NCBI GenBank assembly: GCA_030323885.1
Contig: CM059196.1
Coordinates: forward strand, 39,694,535 to 39,758,534
Direction of reading: 5' to 3'
Length of the DNA: 64,000 nt
Source: Branchipolynoe longqiensis
Lineage: Eukaryota; Annelida; Polychaeta; Phyllodocida; Polynoidae
Shown here: one piece after another, positions 41,170 through 52,278 of the stretch
How the letters are laid out: the number at the start of each line of letters is the position of its first letter
How positions within the stretch are numbered: position 1 is the first letter of the stretch
Made by a program: the position numbers and the translations under genes
The notes under the pieces: model-generated
What the model saw: only the letters and a program-made list of their open reading frames with translations
Databases searched by the model: none
What the model was told of the DNA's origin: nothing

Positions 41170-41390
41170 GACATGTGTGCCGGTGCGCTACTCTGACAGC
41201 GCCATTTTGTTTACCTCTTGTCGGAACTTCCCGACTCGATTATCGCTACTGTTTTTAGCGTTTTTTTTATGGTTTAAACCCAAGAATAATGGAGGAAACG
41301 TTTTTCTTCGGTACAACAATATTCTGAATGAATATTAGAATATTGGCGAATATATTAAACAGGGAGGCTTAAACCATCACCCCGGGTGAC
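41170..41390 (-). repeat. Dispersed repeat G, copy 1
   Basis: The minus strand contains AAACCATAAAAAAAACGC, CGATAATCGAGTCGGGAAG, and AAAATGGCGCTGTCAGAGTA; related to 44465-44700, 46735-47020 and 48115-48200. Its identity is unknown; high-copy and non-coding. Confidence 0.5.
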
Positions 41391-41669
41391 TAGTAATAAT
41401 CATCAGAAATGGGAGTCTCGGGCTTACTGCCCTTCATAGCCAACTAACCCTTAAATCAAAGATCTGTAATGATCAATGAAAATCAGAGTGCTAGAAAAAT
41501 CTATAATCATATCCAGACGGGTACCGTTTGTAACAGTACATACCCATGGCTAATAATGGCCAAAGTACCTCTCAGGTCAGAAAACCTGTAACCATCAACT
41601 GAAAGTTAGAGTGTGCCCCACCAACTAATTGTTGTTGTTTACATCCTAGAACATCTAAGATCATATCAG

Positions 41670-42350
41670 GACAGACATGATGTGGCTTCAGCCAACATCT
41701 GTCTCCGCTCGGCCACGGGCGGGTTAAACGTAATGTGGCTTCAGCCAACATCGCTCTCTGTTTGTTAACAAGCGGCATAACGTGATGTGGCTTCAGCCAA
41801 CATCGCTCTCCACTCGGCCACAGGCGGCTTAAACATGATGTGGCTTCAGCCATCATCGCCCTTCATTCAGGACCGGGTGACAACGTGATGTGGCTTCAGC
41901 CACCATCGCCCTCCGTTTGGTAATGGGCTACATAACGTGATGTGGTCGCAACTATCATCGCTCTCTGCTCGGTCACGGGCAGGTTACCTTGATGAGGCTT
42001 CAGCCCACATCGCTCTCCGTTTCACAACGGCCGGCATAACCGTAATGCGGCTACAGCCATCACTGCTCACCGTTGGGCAATAGGCGGCTTAACGTGATGT
42101 GGCTTCAGCCAACATCGCTCTCCGTTCGGGAACGGGCGACACAACGGGATGTGGCTACAGCCATCATCGCTCACCGCTTGGCCTCGGGCAGGTTAAAACG
42201 TGATGAGGCTTCCGCGAACATCGCTCTCCGTTAGCCAACAGGTGGCTAAAACTTGATGTGGCTTCAGCCAACATCGCTCTCCGTTAGCCAACAGGTGGCT
42301 AAAACTTGATGTGGCTTCAGCCAACATCGCTCTCCGGCCACGGGTGGCAA
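41670..42350 (+). repeat. 52-bp minisatellite with two hairpins per unit
   Basis: About 13 degenerate units. Each has GATGTGGCT-TC-AGCCAACATC (inverted repeat) followed by a second short inverted repeat such as CCGTTCGGCAACGG. Two further units lie at 42650-42772 after about 290 bp of other sequence. Confidence 0.9.
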
Positions 42351-42649
42351 TTACTGGTGTTGGAGAACGTATTTACACCGTTCCAACACAGGCGTGTAAG
42401 CTAATGTGTCATGTCGTAGGCTAACGGTATGGAAACCGAAACCAAACGAGGGTTAGGGACCAGTATATCGGTCCCTCCCACACTCTCTGTTCCATACACT
42501 TCTCCCTCCTGCGGCTACTGCGTCAGCAAGTTGGAGAAAATGCTACGAAACTCAGAGGTACGCCCAAAAGATTTGTGGGGAATCCATAAAAGAAAACCAG
42601 GATTAATTTCCAACGTGAATCCATAAAAGAAACCGAGGAAAAATCACAA

Positions 42650-42772
42650 CGTGATGAGGCTCCAGCCAACATCGCTCTCCGTTCGGCAACGGGCGGCAAA
42701 AAACACGTGATGAGGCTCCAGTCAACATCGCTCTCCGTTCGGCAACGGGCGGCTTGTTGAACCAAAATTCTT
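42650..42772 (+). repeat. Outlying units of the 52-bp minisatellite
   Basis: Two units, GATGAGGCTCCAGCCAACATC type, each with the second hairpin CCGTTCGGCAACGG perfect. They are more alike than most units of the main block. Confidence 0.9.
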
Positions 42773-42803
42773 ACCTGTGATGTGGCAACCACCAACTTCT
42801 ACA

Positions 42804-43781
42804 TGGGTCGTTCTCAGAAGTTGTGTACCACTTGAGGTAGTCTACTAGAAATGCATATTTCAAAGAAACCCTTTATTGGAGTGTCAATATTTAGATTTCA
42901 TCAGTTAGCCAAATAATGTGGGAGATAGTTTAGATCAAAAGTAAATGTTAATATTGTGTATTATGTATCTTATTGGGATGGATGTAGCTAAATACATAGA
43001 AAATTACATCACTAATTTGTGACATTGTCAACAGCATTGAAAATCAAGTGTCACAAACTTAATGAAAACCTCTGAACAACAGCTCATTTCACTTCAAATG
43101 GTCATATACAATGTCTTCATTAAGTTGAAGACATTTATTTCTAAAAAAAAAAAATTTAATGATGAAATAGTTAACATTTTCTGGAGTCATTAACATCGTA
43201 ACATTTCGTTTCCACTTGCAAATACTATGAAACTCTGTATCAAACACTGAGTACAGATACAGTACAGGAATTATTTTCACCATTTGACACTATGCATGGA
43301 CCCAGTTATGGTATAGTAAAAGATAAATCCTGAAATTGCCCCTAAACATTGAAATTTGAGCCGAACATTTGTGTAAAATTGTTTGTTTCCACTTTGTTAC
43401 TCTGCTAATCCGTTACTCTGCTAATATTTTCTTGCTTTTCTCTTTAATATTCACAAATAAGACAAAACCATAGCAATGAGGTTTCAAATTATTATTACTA
43501 CTGTTTATAAAGCAAGTGGCATGTGAAATGTCCTAAAAATGTCAAGTTTTGTGTGGAAAATATTTGATTTTAGAGTCAGATTGGTTTCCATGCTATACTG
43601 CTATTTATTGGGTGTGAGCATCATTTGACCTACTTAAAAATGCCAGAATATGTTTATTTTCAATTATTCAGATGCAAAAGGACATACACATTGAGGAAAC
43701 TTGCTTATAGGACTTTGGCAGCATTTTGATTTTCTGGTACTGATGTCACACTATTGGTACACAACTTCTGAGAACGACCCA
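42804..43781 (-). mobile_element. MITE family A, copy 2 (978 bp)
   Basis: Reverse orientation of 1768-2739 with the same TIRs. It is flanked by CA on both sides, inside TA-CA...CA-TA. Confidence 0.88.
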
Positions 43782-43877
43782 CATACACAACTTTAATTAT
43801 AAAATAATTCCATAAAAATCGAAAAACGCCAGTAGATGCACAATTAATTCGATTAAAAATCATGTAATAAACATATC

Positions 43878-44458
43878 TGGGTTATTCTCCAAAACTGGGC
43901 ACCACATATATGGTTTCCACATTACGATGCTGATAATTAAGTCTTTGTTTTATTGATAAAAAGTCAAATAAGTATTGCAGCCTCTATCTATTAGGTATGT
44001 TAGCAGTTCTACATGTATTGAATTTATCCCACAAAAGATATCAAAATTATAATTGTATGATTTTGCGCTAGAGTGAAAATTTACACATTGACACCATACA
44101 TGTAGCCAAACTTTTTTCAACTTATTTTTCAACTTTTTTCTTGTAAGTCATAACCTTGTCTGCTTAACAGTAATCAAGAAAATCTTGTTTGACTATATTG
44201 TATATATTAACATGAGATTCTGGGTGTATCTTGGATTTTCATGTTACACAAATGATATTAATGTATTGCTCAATTTGTATAAGATCTAATTCAAAAAGTG
44301 AAATTAATTTTTTTCATCTCTGACATATGCACAACATGCATACCTTCATAGGACATTGGATTAGGCTATTCTTTGGAAGGATTGTTCCTATTATTTGGAA
44401 GGTTTTCACTTTTGGTTTCCATGTCACACTTTGGTGCCCAGTTTTAGAGAATGACCCA
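43878..44458 (+). mobile_element. MITE family B, complete (581 bp)
   Basis: TIRs TGGGTTATTCTCCAAAAC and, from the right end, TGGGTCATTCTCTAAAAC. Flanked by TC on both sides, inside TA-TC...TC-TA. Only the outer TIR bases resemble family A. Confidence 0.85.
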
Positions 44459-44464
44459 TCTACA

Positions 44465-44700
44465 CAAGAAATACGTACCCTCCTGTATTCTTGGGTTTTA
44501 AACTCATAAGAATAACCACTAAAAACAATAACGATAATCGAGTCGAGTAACTGACCAGAAGTAAACAACACGGCGATGTCAAATCTACCGTACCGGTGTC
44601 ATGGTTTGAAAGCCCGGTCAGATTGGGTGCCCAGCCGTGGCTTCTGCGCATGCGCGGATTTTAAGCGCATCGTCTGCGCATGCGTCAAATTCTCCCCAGT
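44465..44700 (+). repeat. Dispersed repeat G, copy 2
   Basis: GTATTCTTGGGTTTTAAACTC, AACGATAATCGAGTCGAG, CTACCGTACCGGTGTC and CTTCTGCGCATGCGCGG. It ends in CpG-rich GCATGCG strings. Confidence 0.5.
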
Positions 44701-45210
44701 TTCAAACACCCGTGGATTACATAACTCTCTTGGCCATCTATCAAACATCATTAAAATTTCACAACATGTAGAGAACTAATAAAGGAACGATAAGTGCATA
44801 GTTTGATAGGACATTTTAATCAATGATTGCTAAACATATTGTAAATATTACCAAAGTTATGCCATTTTGAATAGTAGAAAAGCTATGACCTAAAATTAAG
44901 ATGTTGTACTTCAAACTTTCATATCTTTTGTAATACACTATGTATTTAGATTTTTTTTAATGGGTGGAATCGACAGAGCAGCTAGGCATCTATTTACACT
45001 GCAAGTTTTAGCTATGTGCGAAAACCGCCGATCGCCGCGAATCGGTTCAGCAACGACGATAACGCTAGCTCCATTCTGCTGTGCGGAGAGGCTTTGCAGA
45101 GGGTGTTACCTTTCAGGTCACCAAAAGGTTTTTTTTCTAGCTATAATTTAACTCTTTACATGTCTTTCATTGCCATTATTTTCCTTATGCATCTATAATA
45201 TTCATTGCAG

Positions 45211-45475
45211 GGTGCTGAGCATTGACAGCTTGCCAGCGGGTGGAACTGCAAGAAATAAAGAAGGGAAATGCGACACTGCAGAGGAAGGTGCCGTACTGCC
45301 AATTGAAGCGATACCAAAGCAGTCATCTCTACTCGGTCCGTCCCTCCCTCTGCAGCTGGGGTCAGCATATCCGACTTTGCAGCCACAGACGTTGCGGTCC
45401 GCAACGTGTTGGGTGACGTCTGCTTTGCCACAGACGTTGACGTGGCCGAGGTGATCATAAGCGAGTCGATGCCGA
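45211..45475 (+). pseudogene. Two-exon gene remnant, exon 1
   Basis: Follows TTCATTGCAG and ends at a GTGAGT donor (45476). The first part has a helical Leu/Lys/Gln-rich frame (RVELQEIKKGNATLQRKV); a frameshift near 45305 leads to a frame rich in Val/Ala/Asp with two ATDV motifs. The helix recalls the C-terminal coiled coil of Myb/SANT-like transposon proteins. Function not recognised. Confidence 0.4.
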
Positions 45476-45721
45476 GTGAGTATATTAGTAATGAAAAGCT
45501 CTTATTTTGAATATGTCGTGTGGTTTTACCTTTTATGAAAGATTCTAATCAGAATGAATATATTTGTTTGCGAATTCACAATATATTATGAGACATTTAA
45601 ATGATTCACCATTCAAAGCTTGTTAATTTTATGTCATGATTTTTATGAACGATTCTATGCAGAATGAGTATATTAGTATTATGATTGTGTCCTGTGTCCT
45701 TATTATATCTATGCGTTGCAG

Positions 45722-45984
45722 CGACAGACGTTGAATTTGCAGCGATAGAAGTTGAATCGGCAGCGACAGAAGTTGAATCGGCAGTGACAGCAGACGTTGA
45801 ATTGTCAGCAACAGACGTTGAGATGGAGGTGGTTGAGGTGTTTAGTGCTCCTAACAGGTGGTACACGGCTGGAAACGGACGGGCACAACCGCCCAGACTC
45901 CTGAAATCACCAGCCGCTACCACCCAGGATATGGTCGGTACCGATAAGTGGCTAGACCATTATCGACCATGTATGCGACATTAA
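45722..45984 (+). pseudogene. Two-exon gene remnant, exon 2
   Basis: Follows TATGCGTTGCAG. The phase (1+2) matches exon 1 across a 246-bp intron. Encodes degenerate repeats of the type ATDVE / ATEVES (residues 3-35), then a Pro/Ala/Lys tail ending DKWLDHYRPCMRH and a stop. Acidic low-complexity protein; not recognised. Confidence 0.45.
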
Positions 45985-45999
45985 TTTGTATCAGGGTTG

Positions 46000-46545
46000 G
46001 GGAAGATTATTCGTATTAGGGTCAGGATGCAAATATCATTTGATTCTTTGCACGCTGTATGAATCTGTGATATGGGTCTATCAGATGCTGTTGGGAGTTC
46101 CTTTGTCAAATGAAGCTCTGATTAACTTTTGGGACAATTGATTTGGTATATATGCATATAGATAACACATATTCCTGAAAGACAAGTTCATCTGGTCTTT
46201 ATATTTTGAATTACTGATGTCTGAAATGTGTGGTGAAATTTATGTCAATGTGTGGTGACATTTATGTAAATTTCCTTGAACTCAAAATGTTGCAGTTCGA
46301 TGAGAATGTGTTCATTGTTAATAAAAGATATGAAAGATATGAAATATAAATTCTCCCGTCTTGTTTGTCCGAGTGTGGTAAATTCCCGCAGTAGGAAATA
46401 CAGAAATACAAAAAGAATAATTAAAATAACCGCTCCCCCCAGCCAAGAAAAGAGAAATAAAAATAACCACCCCACCCTTAAGAGATGACAAAATGAATTT
46501 TTTTAAATAATCTCCCCCCCCCACCCCCCCACCAAACCCAAGTTT
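46000..46545. other. AT-rich stretch without recognised genes
   Basis: Includes a short (ATGAAAGAT) duplication at 46329 and a C-rich run at 46513-46535. Confidence 0.4.
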
Positions 46546-46547
46546 TT

Positions 46548-46650
46548 GGTTAATCTGGCAGCACTATAAAAGTCGTCATGAGTGCACTGTCACAAGTTGG
46601 TACTCGTCCTGATATGATCTTATATGTTGCTAGGATGCAAAACAAACAAA
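46548..46650 (+). mobile_element. SINE tail fragment
   Basis: GGCAGCACTATAAAAGTCG through TATGTTGCTAGGATGC and AAAACAAACAAAC. Head absent, as in 5'-truncated retrocopies. Confidence 0.75.
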
Positions 46651-46734
46651 CTTTCAAATGTTTTATGGACATTTGGCAATATTTAGAACAAGAATTAATC
46701 TGGGTCTCCCAGTGAGGCAGGGCGCTCAAACTGG

Positions 46735-47020
46735 GTGGGCGCTCAAACTCCGACATGCTGCAGTTTGCAGGGCCTCCGAAAATCCCCGCATGCGCAGAAG
46801 CCACGGCCGGGCACCCAATCTGACCGGGCTTTCAAACCACGACACCGGCAGCCGAATCGGTTTAACTCCAATAAATTCTTTAATATATTCGTCAATATTC
46901 TAAAATTCATAGAGAATATTGTTCTCCACAAGAAATACGTTCCCTCCAGTATTCTTGGGTTTAACCTAATAAGAATCACCGCTAACACAATAGCGATAAT
47001 CAGGTCGAGCAACTGTGGCC
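46735..47020 (-). repeat. Dispersed repeat G, copy 3
   Basis: Two blocks related to 44465-44700: the GCATGCGCAGAAGCCACGGC block is inverted, while TATTCTTGGGTTTAACC and GCGATAATCAGGTCGAG are in the same orientation. It is thus internally rearranged. Confidence 0.5.
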
Positions 47021-47022
47021 GT

Positions 47023-47513
47023 TTGCACGAATCGAGGTTAGGGCCTTAACCGCGGTTTGGCTAGCTCCACACGGCTAAATGTGAGAAATCGGTATGCACC
47101 AATCGGTGCCAGCGGTAACCGCTGACCGTAGCCTCGGCTAAGCTAAACCATTTTCAAATCAGGTTTTACATCTAGCCGGGGCGGTTAGTGTGCGTGTGTG
47201 GCTCTCAATCTATTGAATGCGATCATATTTAACAGAATTATGTAAGCAATAAGTGAAATTTTACTTATTGCGTATGTAATTCTGTTAAATATGATCGCAT
47301 TCAATACATTTGAGCCTAACATATGGGTAGAAACGCAGAGGGAATTCCCAAATCTATAAATAAACTCACCGTTAGCTATCCGCAGCGGCTAAAACATTGG
47401 TGCATACCGATTCACACATTTCTCAAACCCCCCGCTACCCTGAGGTAGCTATCCACGGCTAGTGTCTTAACTCCGGCTAAGCCTAACCCCGATTCGTGCA
47501 TACGGCCCCTGGG
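47023..47513. mobile_element. Foldback element with long inverted arms
   Basis: Outer ends GGCCGTTTGCACGAATCG and, reversed, GGCCGTATGCACGAATCG. The arms continue imperfectly (GAAATCGGTATGCACC... reversed at about 47390-47420) to a near-perfect central palindrome 47212-47308. Non-coding. It would fold into one long hairpin. Confidence 0.75.
47212..47308. repeat. Near-perfect 44-bp inverted repeat, short loop
   Basis: Left arm starts TATTGAATGCGATCATATTT; the right arm ends with its complement. Only about 9 bp separate the arms, with one or two mismatches (TATGTAAG versus GTATGTAA region). Confidence 0.92.
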
Positions 47514-48102
47514 CCTAAATGTATGAGCCATTATTTATCGGCTCTGGCGTTAAGGGCGGCCGGGAAATGTATGTGGCCAAAGTGCTGCTTGGTTAGCTAA
47601 CCAGTGCGTTATTTATAGATTTGGGAAATCCCTGTGGGCTTGTAGCCGGCGAGCTCCGCTATTTGGCAATGTCGCCGCTGATTCGGCGGGCGGGAACCAG
47701 CAGCGGCGGCAGCCGCCGTGGCGTTCTGGCAGTATGGATATCGACGTCGCTGCGGCGGTGTCGATTTGTTTAGTTTACATTCGTCGATTCGACACTATGA
47801 ATAACGCCGCCAATGCGGCGGCAGCGTTAATAACGGTTGGGTTTTAGAGTTAATTTGATTAAATTTCACGTATTGCGTATCTAATTCTGTTAAATATGGT
47901 CGCATTGAATAGATTTGGCCCGAGTCGGTGCCTAACCCGGACGTTAACCCAGGCTCAAGTTGGGGTTAGTGAAGGTGACATTAACCCTCGAGGAGTTTGC
48001 CTAACCCGTGCACATACATTGACACTTTGGGCCGCTAACCGTGAAATCCGCATAACGCGTGGGTTACGAGCCCTAACCCGGACTCATACATTTGGCCCCA
48101 AA
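47514..48102. mobile_element. MITE with TIR GGGCCNAAATGTATGAG
   Basis: The left end GGCCTAAATGTATGAG and the right end CTCATACATTTGGCC are inverted. The interior has GCGGCGGC-rich sequence (47690-47830) and a stretch, GTATCTAATTCTGTTAAATA, shared with the arm of the adjacent foldback element. Both elements meet directly. Confidence 0.65.
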
Positions 48103-48114
48103 GAAGTATACAAA

Positions 48115-48200
48115 CCTGGCGATGTCAGTCTACCGTACCGGTGTCGCAGTTTGAGCGCCCGGCCAGTTTGAGCGCCCTTCTGTTGCTTCTGCGCATGCGC
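48115..48200 (+). repeat. Dispersed repeat G, copy 4
   Basis: CTACCGTACCGGTGTCG, two GAGCGCCCGG/GAGCGCCCTT units and CTTCTGCGCATGCGCCC. Confidence 0.5.
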
Positions 48201-48269
48201 CCAACTCGTTTGTTTGTTGTGTGCATTAAAATGATGCTATGGCTGTGTGTAAAAATCATTTCATGTATG

Positions 48270-48594
48270 GACGTTACAGCTTCCTCAATTTGCATGAGAT
48301 CAGAGTCAAAAGGTAAAAAAGAAAACTCAATTCTGACATATGCACAACATATAAACCTCCATATGAATATGGATTCTGATATTATTTGGAAAGTGTTCTG
48401 CTATTATTTGGAATATTTTCACTTTTCATTTCTGTCATGATATATGCAATACTTCTGAACCGCCACACCATACCATGGCTTCCAGAATCAAGCAGTCTTT
48501 CAAGAGTACTGTCCATCAAACCGCGTAGAAGACACGACCATAACAGTTTCCATGTCACAAAAGTGGTCCACATTTCTGAGAACGACCCATATAT
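48270..48594 (+). mobile_element. MITE family B, right part
   Basis: Matches the last 250 bp of 43878-44458 (CTGACATATGCACAACAT, TATTTGGAA, TTTTCACTTTTC), interrupted by about 110 bp at 48430-48540, and ends CTGAGAACGACCCA followed by TATATATA. Confidence 0.65.
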
Positions 48595-48829
48595 ATACAT
48601 CCATGAATATATCTACACAACGGTTCTGGGAATGGCCAGAAATAGAAGGTCATTGTTGTGTATTCCTTACAATCCTATTTACCAGAATATTTTTGTACAT
48701 CAAGCTCTTATTACCAGACATGAAGGATGATGCCTGAGAGCTTATTGGGCGAGTATATACGAATGGGGTGATGGCGATGGCGATAGCCATAGCCAATCGC
48801 CATAGCCATAGCAATGATAATGCTAATGT

Positions 48830-48866
48830 GATACACAGTTTCTAAGAATGACCCATGAGATCGATC
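48830..48866 (+). mobile_element. MITE family A/B right end, solitary
   Basis: GATACACAGTTTCTAAGAATGACCCA stands alone after a (GGCGAT/AGCCAT) tract. Only the TIR is recognisable. Confidence 0.5.
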
Positions 48867-49590
48867 GGTATAATCTACATTACTTCACTTTGAAGGTTTT
48901 TTCCCCCAATTTTAAATGGATAATTTTGATCTATTTGGAGTGAAAACATGTCAAATTATTGTTGGCAATCATGCCAAAAGTCTGCCAGTAACACCATATT
49001 GGCTTTGACAGTAATTGATTATATTAAATTGGTTTAGTGCCCCCTTATATGTAGACCAAATAATTATATGCAACTTAAATACTGGCGCATTTATACAGTA
49101 AAACCCCTCTGAATCGACCGACCTTGGGACTGACTTTATGTCGTCCATTTAGGGAGGTGGTCGGTTTCAGTAGTTAGAATATGGCTACAATGGTACTGTT
49201 GGGACCCAAATAAAGCGATCGTTGTCGATCTGTGTAGGTGGTCTGTATATGAGACCGTCTCAAAAGGTGCTAAGCAATATGGGACAAAACTTTGTCCATT
49301 GTAATGATCAACATACTATCTGCTTATGCATTTGCTCAGGATAAACTGATTTGTTTTTTACATGGCGTTTCATAATCCCAATAGAATACATATTGATTTG
49401 AAGCAAATGTCCTTGTGTTTTCAATGTAACCGTTTATGTGCTGTTTTGTGTCAATCGTTACAATGGAGAAAAAAAAAGAGTTATCACCTTTTGAGACAGG
49501 CTCATATATATCTAGTGGTCTGCGCTGACCACTCAGGCAAGTAAGCACATAGACAGGTAGGCATGGGTAGTGTGGGATATCAGGGAGCCT
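48867..49590. other. Stretch without recognised genes
   Basis: No coding evidence; short ORFs overlap on both strands. Contains one phrase typical of dispersed non-coding repeats (AAAACCCCTCTGAATCG at 49102). Confidence 0.4.
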
Positions 49591-49597
49591 AGGGGGT

Positions 49598-49685
49598 GTA
49601 ATGGTTAGCATACTGGCCCGGAATGCAGAGATGTGGGTTCGAGATGTGGGCTCGAGGTGCAATACTTCCCATATTCATCACCCCC
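49598..49685 (+). mobile_element. tRNA-like SINE head of the second type
   Basis: A box region GGTGTAATGGTTAGCATACT, B box GGGTTCGAGAT, then GAGGTGCAATACTTCCCAT as in the inverted copy at 5470-5572. No long body follows. Confidence 0.55.
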
Positions 49686-49689
49686 ATGA

Positions 49690-50050
49690 TATATATATAT
49701 CATCGGACTATGCATCTTTAAATTGCCATTTCCCCTGAACAGTTCTAACTATCACAAATTGCTTATTAAACTAGACGAGTACACACGCACTGATCTGCTG
49801 AAGTGGCTGTGTGTAGTTGCACCCTTACACACCTTGTTACACTGTGTGCTAATACTGTAATAGGGCGCTACAAAGGACGTATTAAGTGTTGAAAGCTTCC
49901 CGCCTTTTGTTACTCTACCCGCAACACTGATACACCGGAAACCTGTTTAATTTGTCATTATCAGGAACACAAGCGGCGAAACAGTCAGACGCCGTGAATC
50001 CACCTTACCACTTCCCTTTCCCCTTCTCCCTCCTCCCTCCTCCCCCCACC
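49690..50050. other. Stretch without recognised genes
   Basis: A short (AT)n at 49688-49700 and C/T-rich sequence at 50000-50050. Confidence 0.4.
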
Positions 50051-50052
50051 TA

Positions 50053-50346
50053 CCAGGCGTGGTGGCAGATTCAGTAGAGCGCGGGCCTCGCGTGCAGGAG
50101 ATCGGGAGTTCGGTTCCTGGTCGAGTAAACCCAATGACTTATCAAATTGATACTTGTTGCTTCCTAGCCTGGCGCTCGGCATTAATAAGATAGGGTAAGG
50201 ACTGGTTAGCTCAGTATCCGGATAATGTGACTGAGTGGGATATCGGGTCAGCAGCCTAATTTCCCAGTGGGACAGCACTATAAAGTCACCATGGTTATGC
50301 ACTGTGACAATTCGGTACCCGTCCTGATATGACTTTAGATGTTGCC
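50053..50346 (+). mobile_element. SINE whose tail seeds the CCAA array
   Basis: Head CAGGCGTGGTGGCAGATTC, B box GTTCGGTTCCTGG, full body ending TGACTTTAGATGTTGCC. The usual (CAAC/ACAA)n tail continues without a break into the following microsatellite. Confidence 0.88.
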
Positions 50347-50349
50347 AAC

Positions 50350-50834
50350 AACCAACCAACCAACCAACCAACCAACCAACCAACCAACCAACCAACCAAC
50401 CAACCAACCAACCAACCAACCAACCAACCAACCAACCAACCAAACCAACCAACCAACCAACCAACCAACCAACCAACCAACCAACCAACCAACCAACCAA
50501 CCAACCAACCAACCAACCAACCAACCAACCAACCAACCAACCAACCAACCAACCAACCAACCAACCAACCAACCAACCAACCAACCAACCAACCAACCAA
50601 CCAACCAACCAACCAACCAACCAACCAACCAACCAACCAACCAACCAACCAACCAACCAACCAACCAACCAACCAACCAACCAACCAACCAACCAACCAA
50701 CCAACCAACCAACCAACCAACCAACCAACCAACCAACCAACCAACCAACCAACCAACCAACCAACCAACCAACCAACCAACCAACCAACCAACCAACCAA
50801 CCAACCAACCAACCAACCAACCAACCAACCAACC
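50350..50834 (+). repeat. (CCAA)n microsatellite, 485 bp
   Basis: About 121 tetranucleotide units, with one extra A near 50443 as the only interruption. The open frames over it on both strands (NQPT and GWLV repeats) follow from period four read in threes and are not genes. Confidence 0.97.
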
Positions 50835-50839
50835 GTGTC

Positions 50840-51770
50840 CTGCCTCCTCCCTGCTCTCCTCTTCAAGCTAGGAAGACACTGTGCGACATCCTTAACATGG
50901 ACAGCAAATGTTAGCATACACATACAGCATAGTAGATAAAAGATTCACCCCGTACCTACAGTACAGGGGTGAAAACCAACATATTAGAAAAACAGGTGAA
51001 GAATTGTGACATGCTGGGGAAATTAACTGAGCGAATAAATTCTTAATTTAAGAAGCAAAATATATTCTTTATATGTCTTCATATTTCCCCGCTACCTTTG
51101 AGTTGAAACATAATAAAACATCTAGTTTAATAAGATTTAAAAGTGAAATTGATGGCATTCTATGGCCGCCATCTTGTCTTTTTGTATTCTCTCCCATTTC
51201 ACCAACTCTGTGCAGATATGGGTAGCCATTTGATACTGGAGCCAGAGTTTCTACTTCCTGTTCCATACTAAAGCTATTTTCGCCCGTATTTACACTACGT
51301 TGTCGTTCACCCCTGTACTGGCTGTACGGGGTGAATCTTTTATCTAATAGCATAGGTGATTTGCATCACCAATCGGCCATCTTGTGGCAGCAGGAAGTAC
51401 TATTGCTGTGAGTAGCAGATCAGTGTGCAATATGCGCTGTGTAAAGGTATTAATAAAGGATTTCCACCACCAACCTGCGCTCTACTCTGCGACCCACATT
51501 AGTTCTTCCCTCTGCCATCAATGTGCAACATGCACTGTGTAAAAGGTCTTGATAGAGGCTTTTAACCACAAACCTGCCCTCTGATGGCAGTGGCAAGAAC
51601 TAATGTGAGTGGCAGCTCAGCCTGCATGCTCCAAATAAAAGGTTTATCCTCTTCTATAATCTTTAAAGATGGTGGAAGAGAAATGGATGACAGACAAAAT
51701 GGCGACAGGACGTGGACACTGAAAGCTTCGACGCCGATTATCGCAAGTACCAATGTTCAAAACTATGCAG
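50840..51770. other. Stretch with short inverted and direct repeats
   Basis: GATTCACCCCGTAC...CAGTACAGGGGTGAA at 50943-50972 forms a hairpin, and its elements recur inverted at 51305-51340. A phrase ACCTGC(C/G)CTCTGATGGCAGTGG-like occurs at 21247, 51473 and 51570. No gene recognised. Confidence 0.4.
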
Positions 51771-51773
51771 TGA

Positions 51774-52055
51774 TTCTTCCTCATAAACATCCCAGGATAC
51801 TACAGGATATGCCCGGGAATGCAAGCACAACACATATGGGAGGAATTTACTAAAAACAAAAACAAAACAATCAGGGAGACCGTTAAAAACGATGGGAAAA
51901 GGCGGGAAGCGGCCAGGAGGAGGCTTCTGCCAAGGATTTGTATCAAGGATTCTTCCTCATAAACATCCCAGGATACTACAGGATAGGCCCAGGAATGCAA
52001 GTACAACACATATAGGAGGAATTTACTAAAAACAAAAACAAAACAATCAGGGAAG
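51774..52055 (+). repeat. Tandem duplication of about 174 bp
   Basis: ATTCTTCCTCATAAACATCC and the 100 bases that follow occur at 51774 and 51948; a diverged third version is at 52160-52240. It sits just upstream of the ORF1-like frame and resembles the repeated 5' UTR monomers of some LINEs. Confidence 0.65.
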
Positions 52056-52278
52056 ATTCAAGATGGTGACCGTGGGTGGATGCTAAACCGATGCGGATGC
52101 TGATATCGCGAATCGAATGTTCTAAAGCGTGCATAACCAACCCAACACAAGTGGAATCTCCACATAAACATACCTGGATACTGTAGGATACATATCGGAG
52201 GATGTAACACTGGAATACAGGAGGAATTCATTCAAAACAAGGAGGATCAGCCTCACAAGAGCGTGTCGACCATTAGAT

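Noticed and set aside
41670..42772. Hammerhead-type ribozyme array
   Set aside because: The units fold into hairpins but lack the CUGAUGA and GAAA core motifs.
50335..50923. Long open frames of NQPT or GWLV repeats on both strands
   Set aside because: They are the direct result of reading a (CCAA)n array in triplets; all frames are open on both strands and have no separate evidence of coding.
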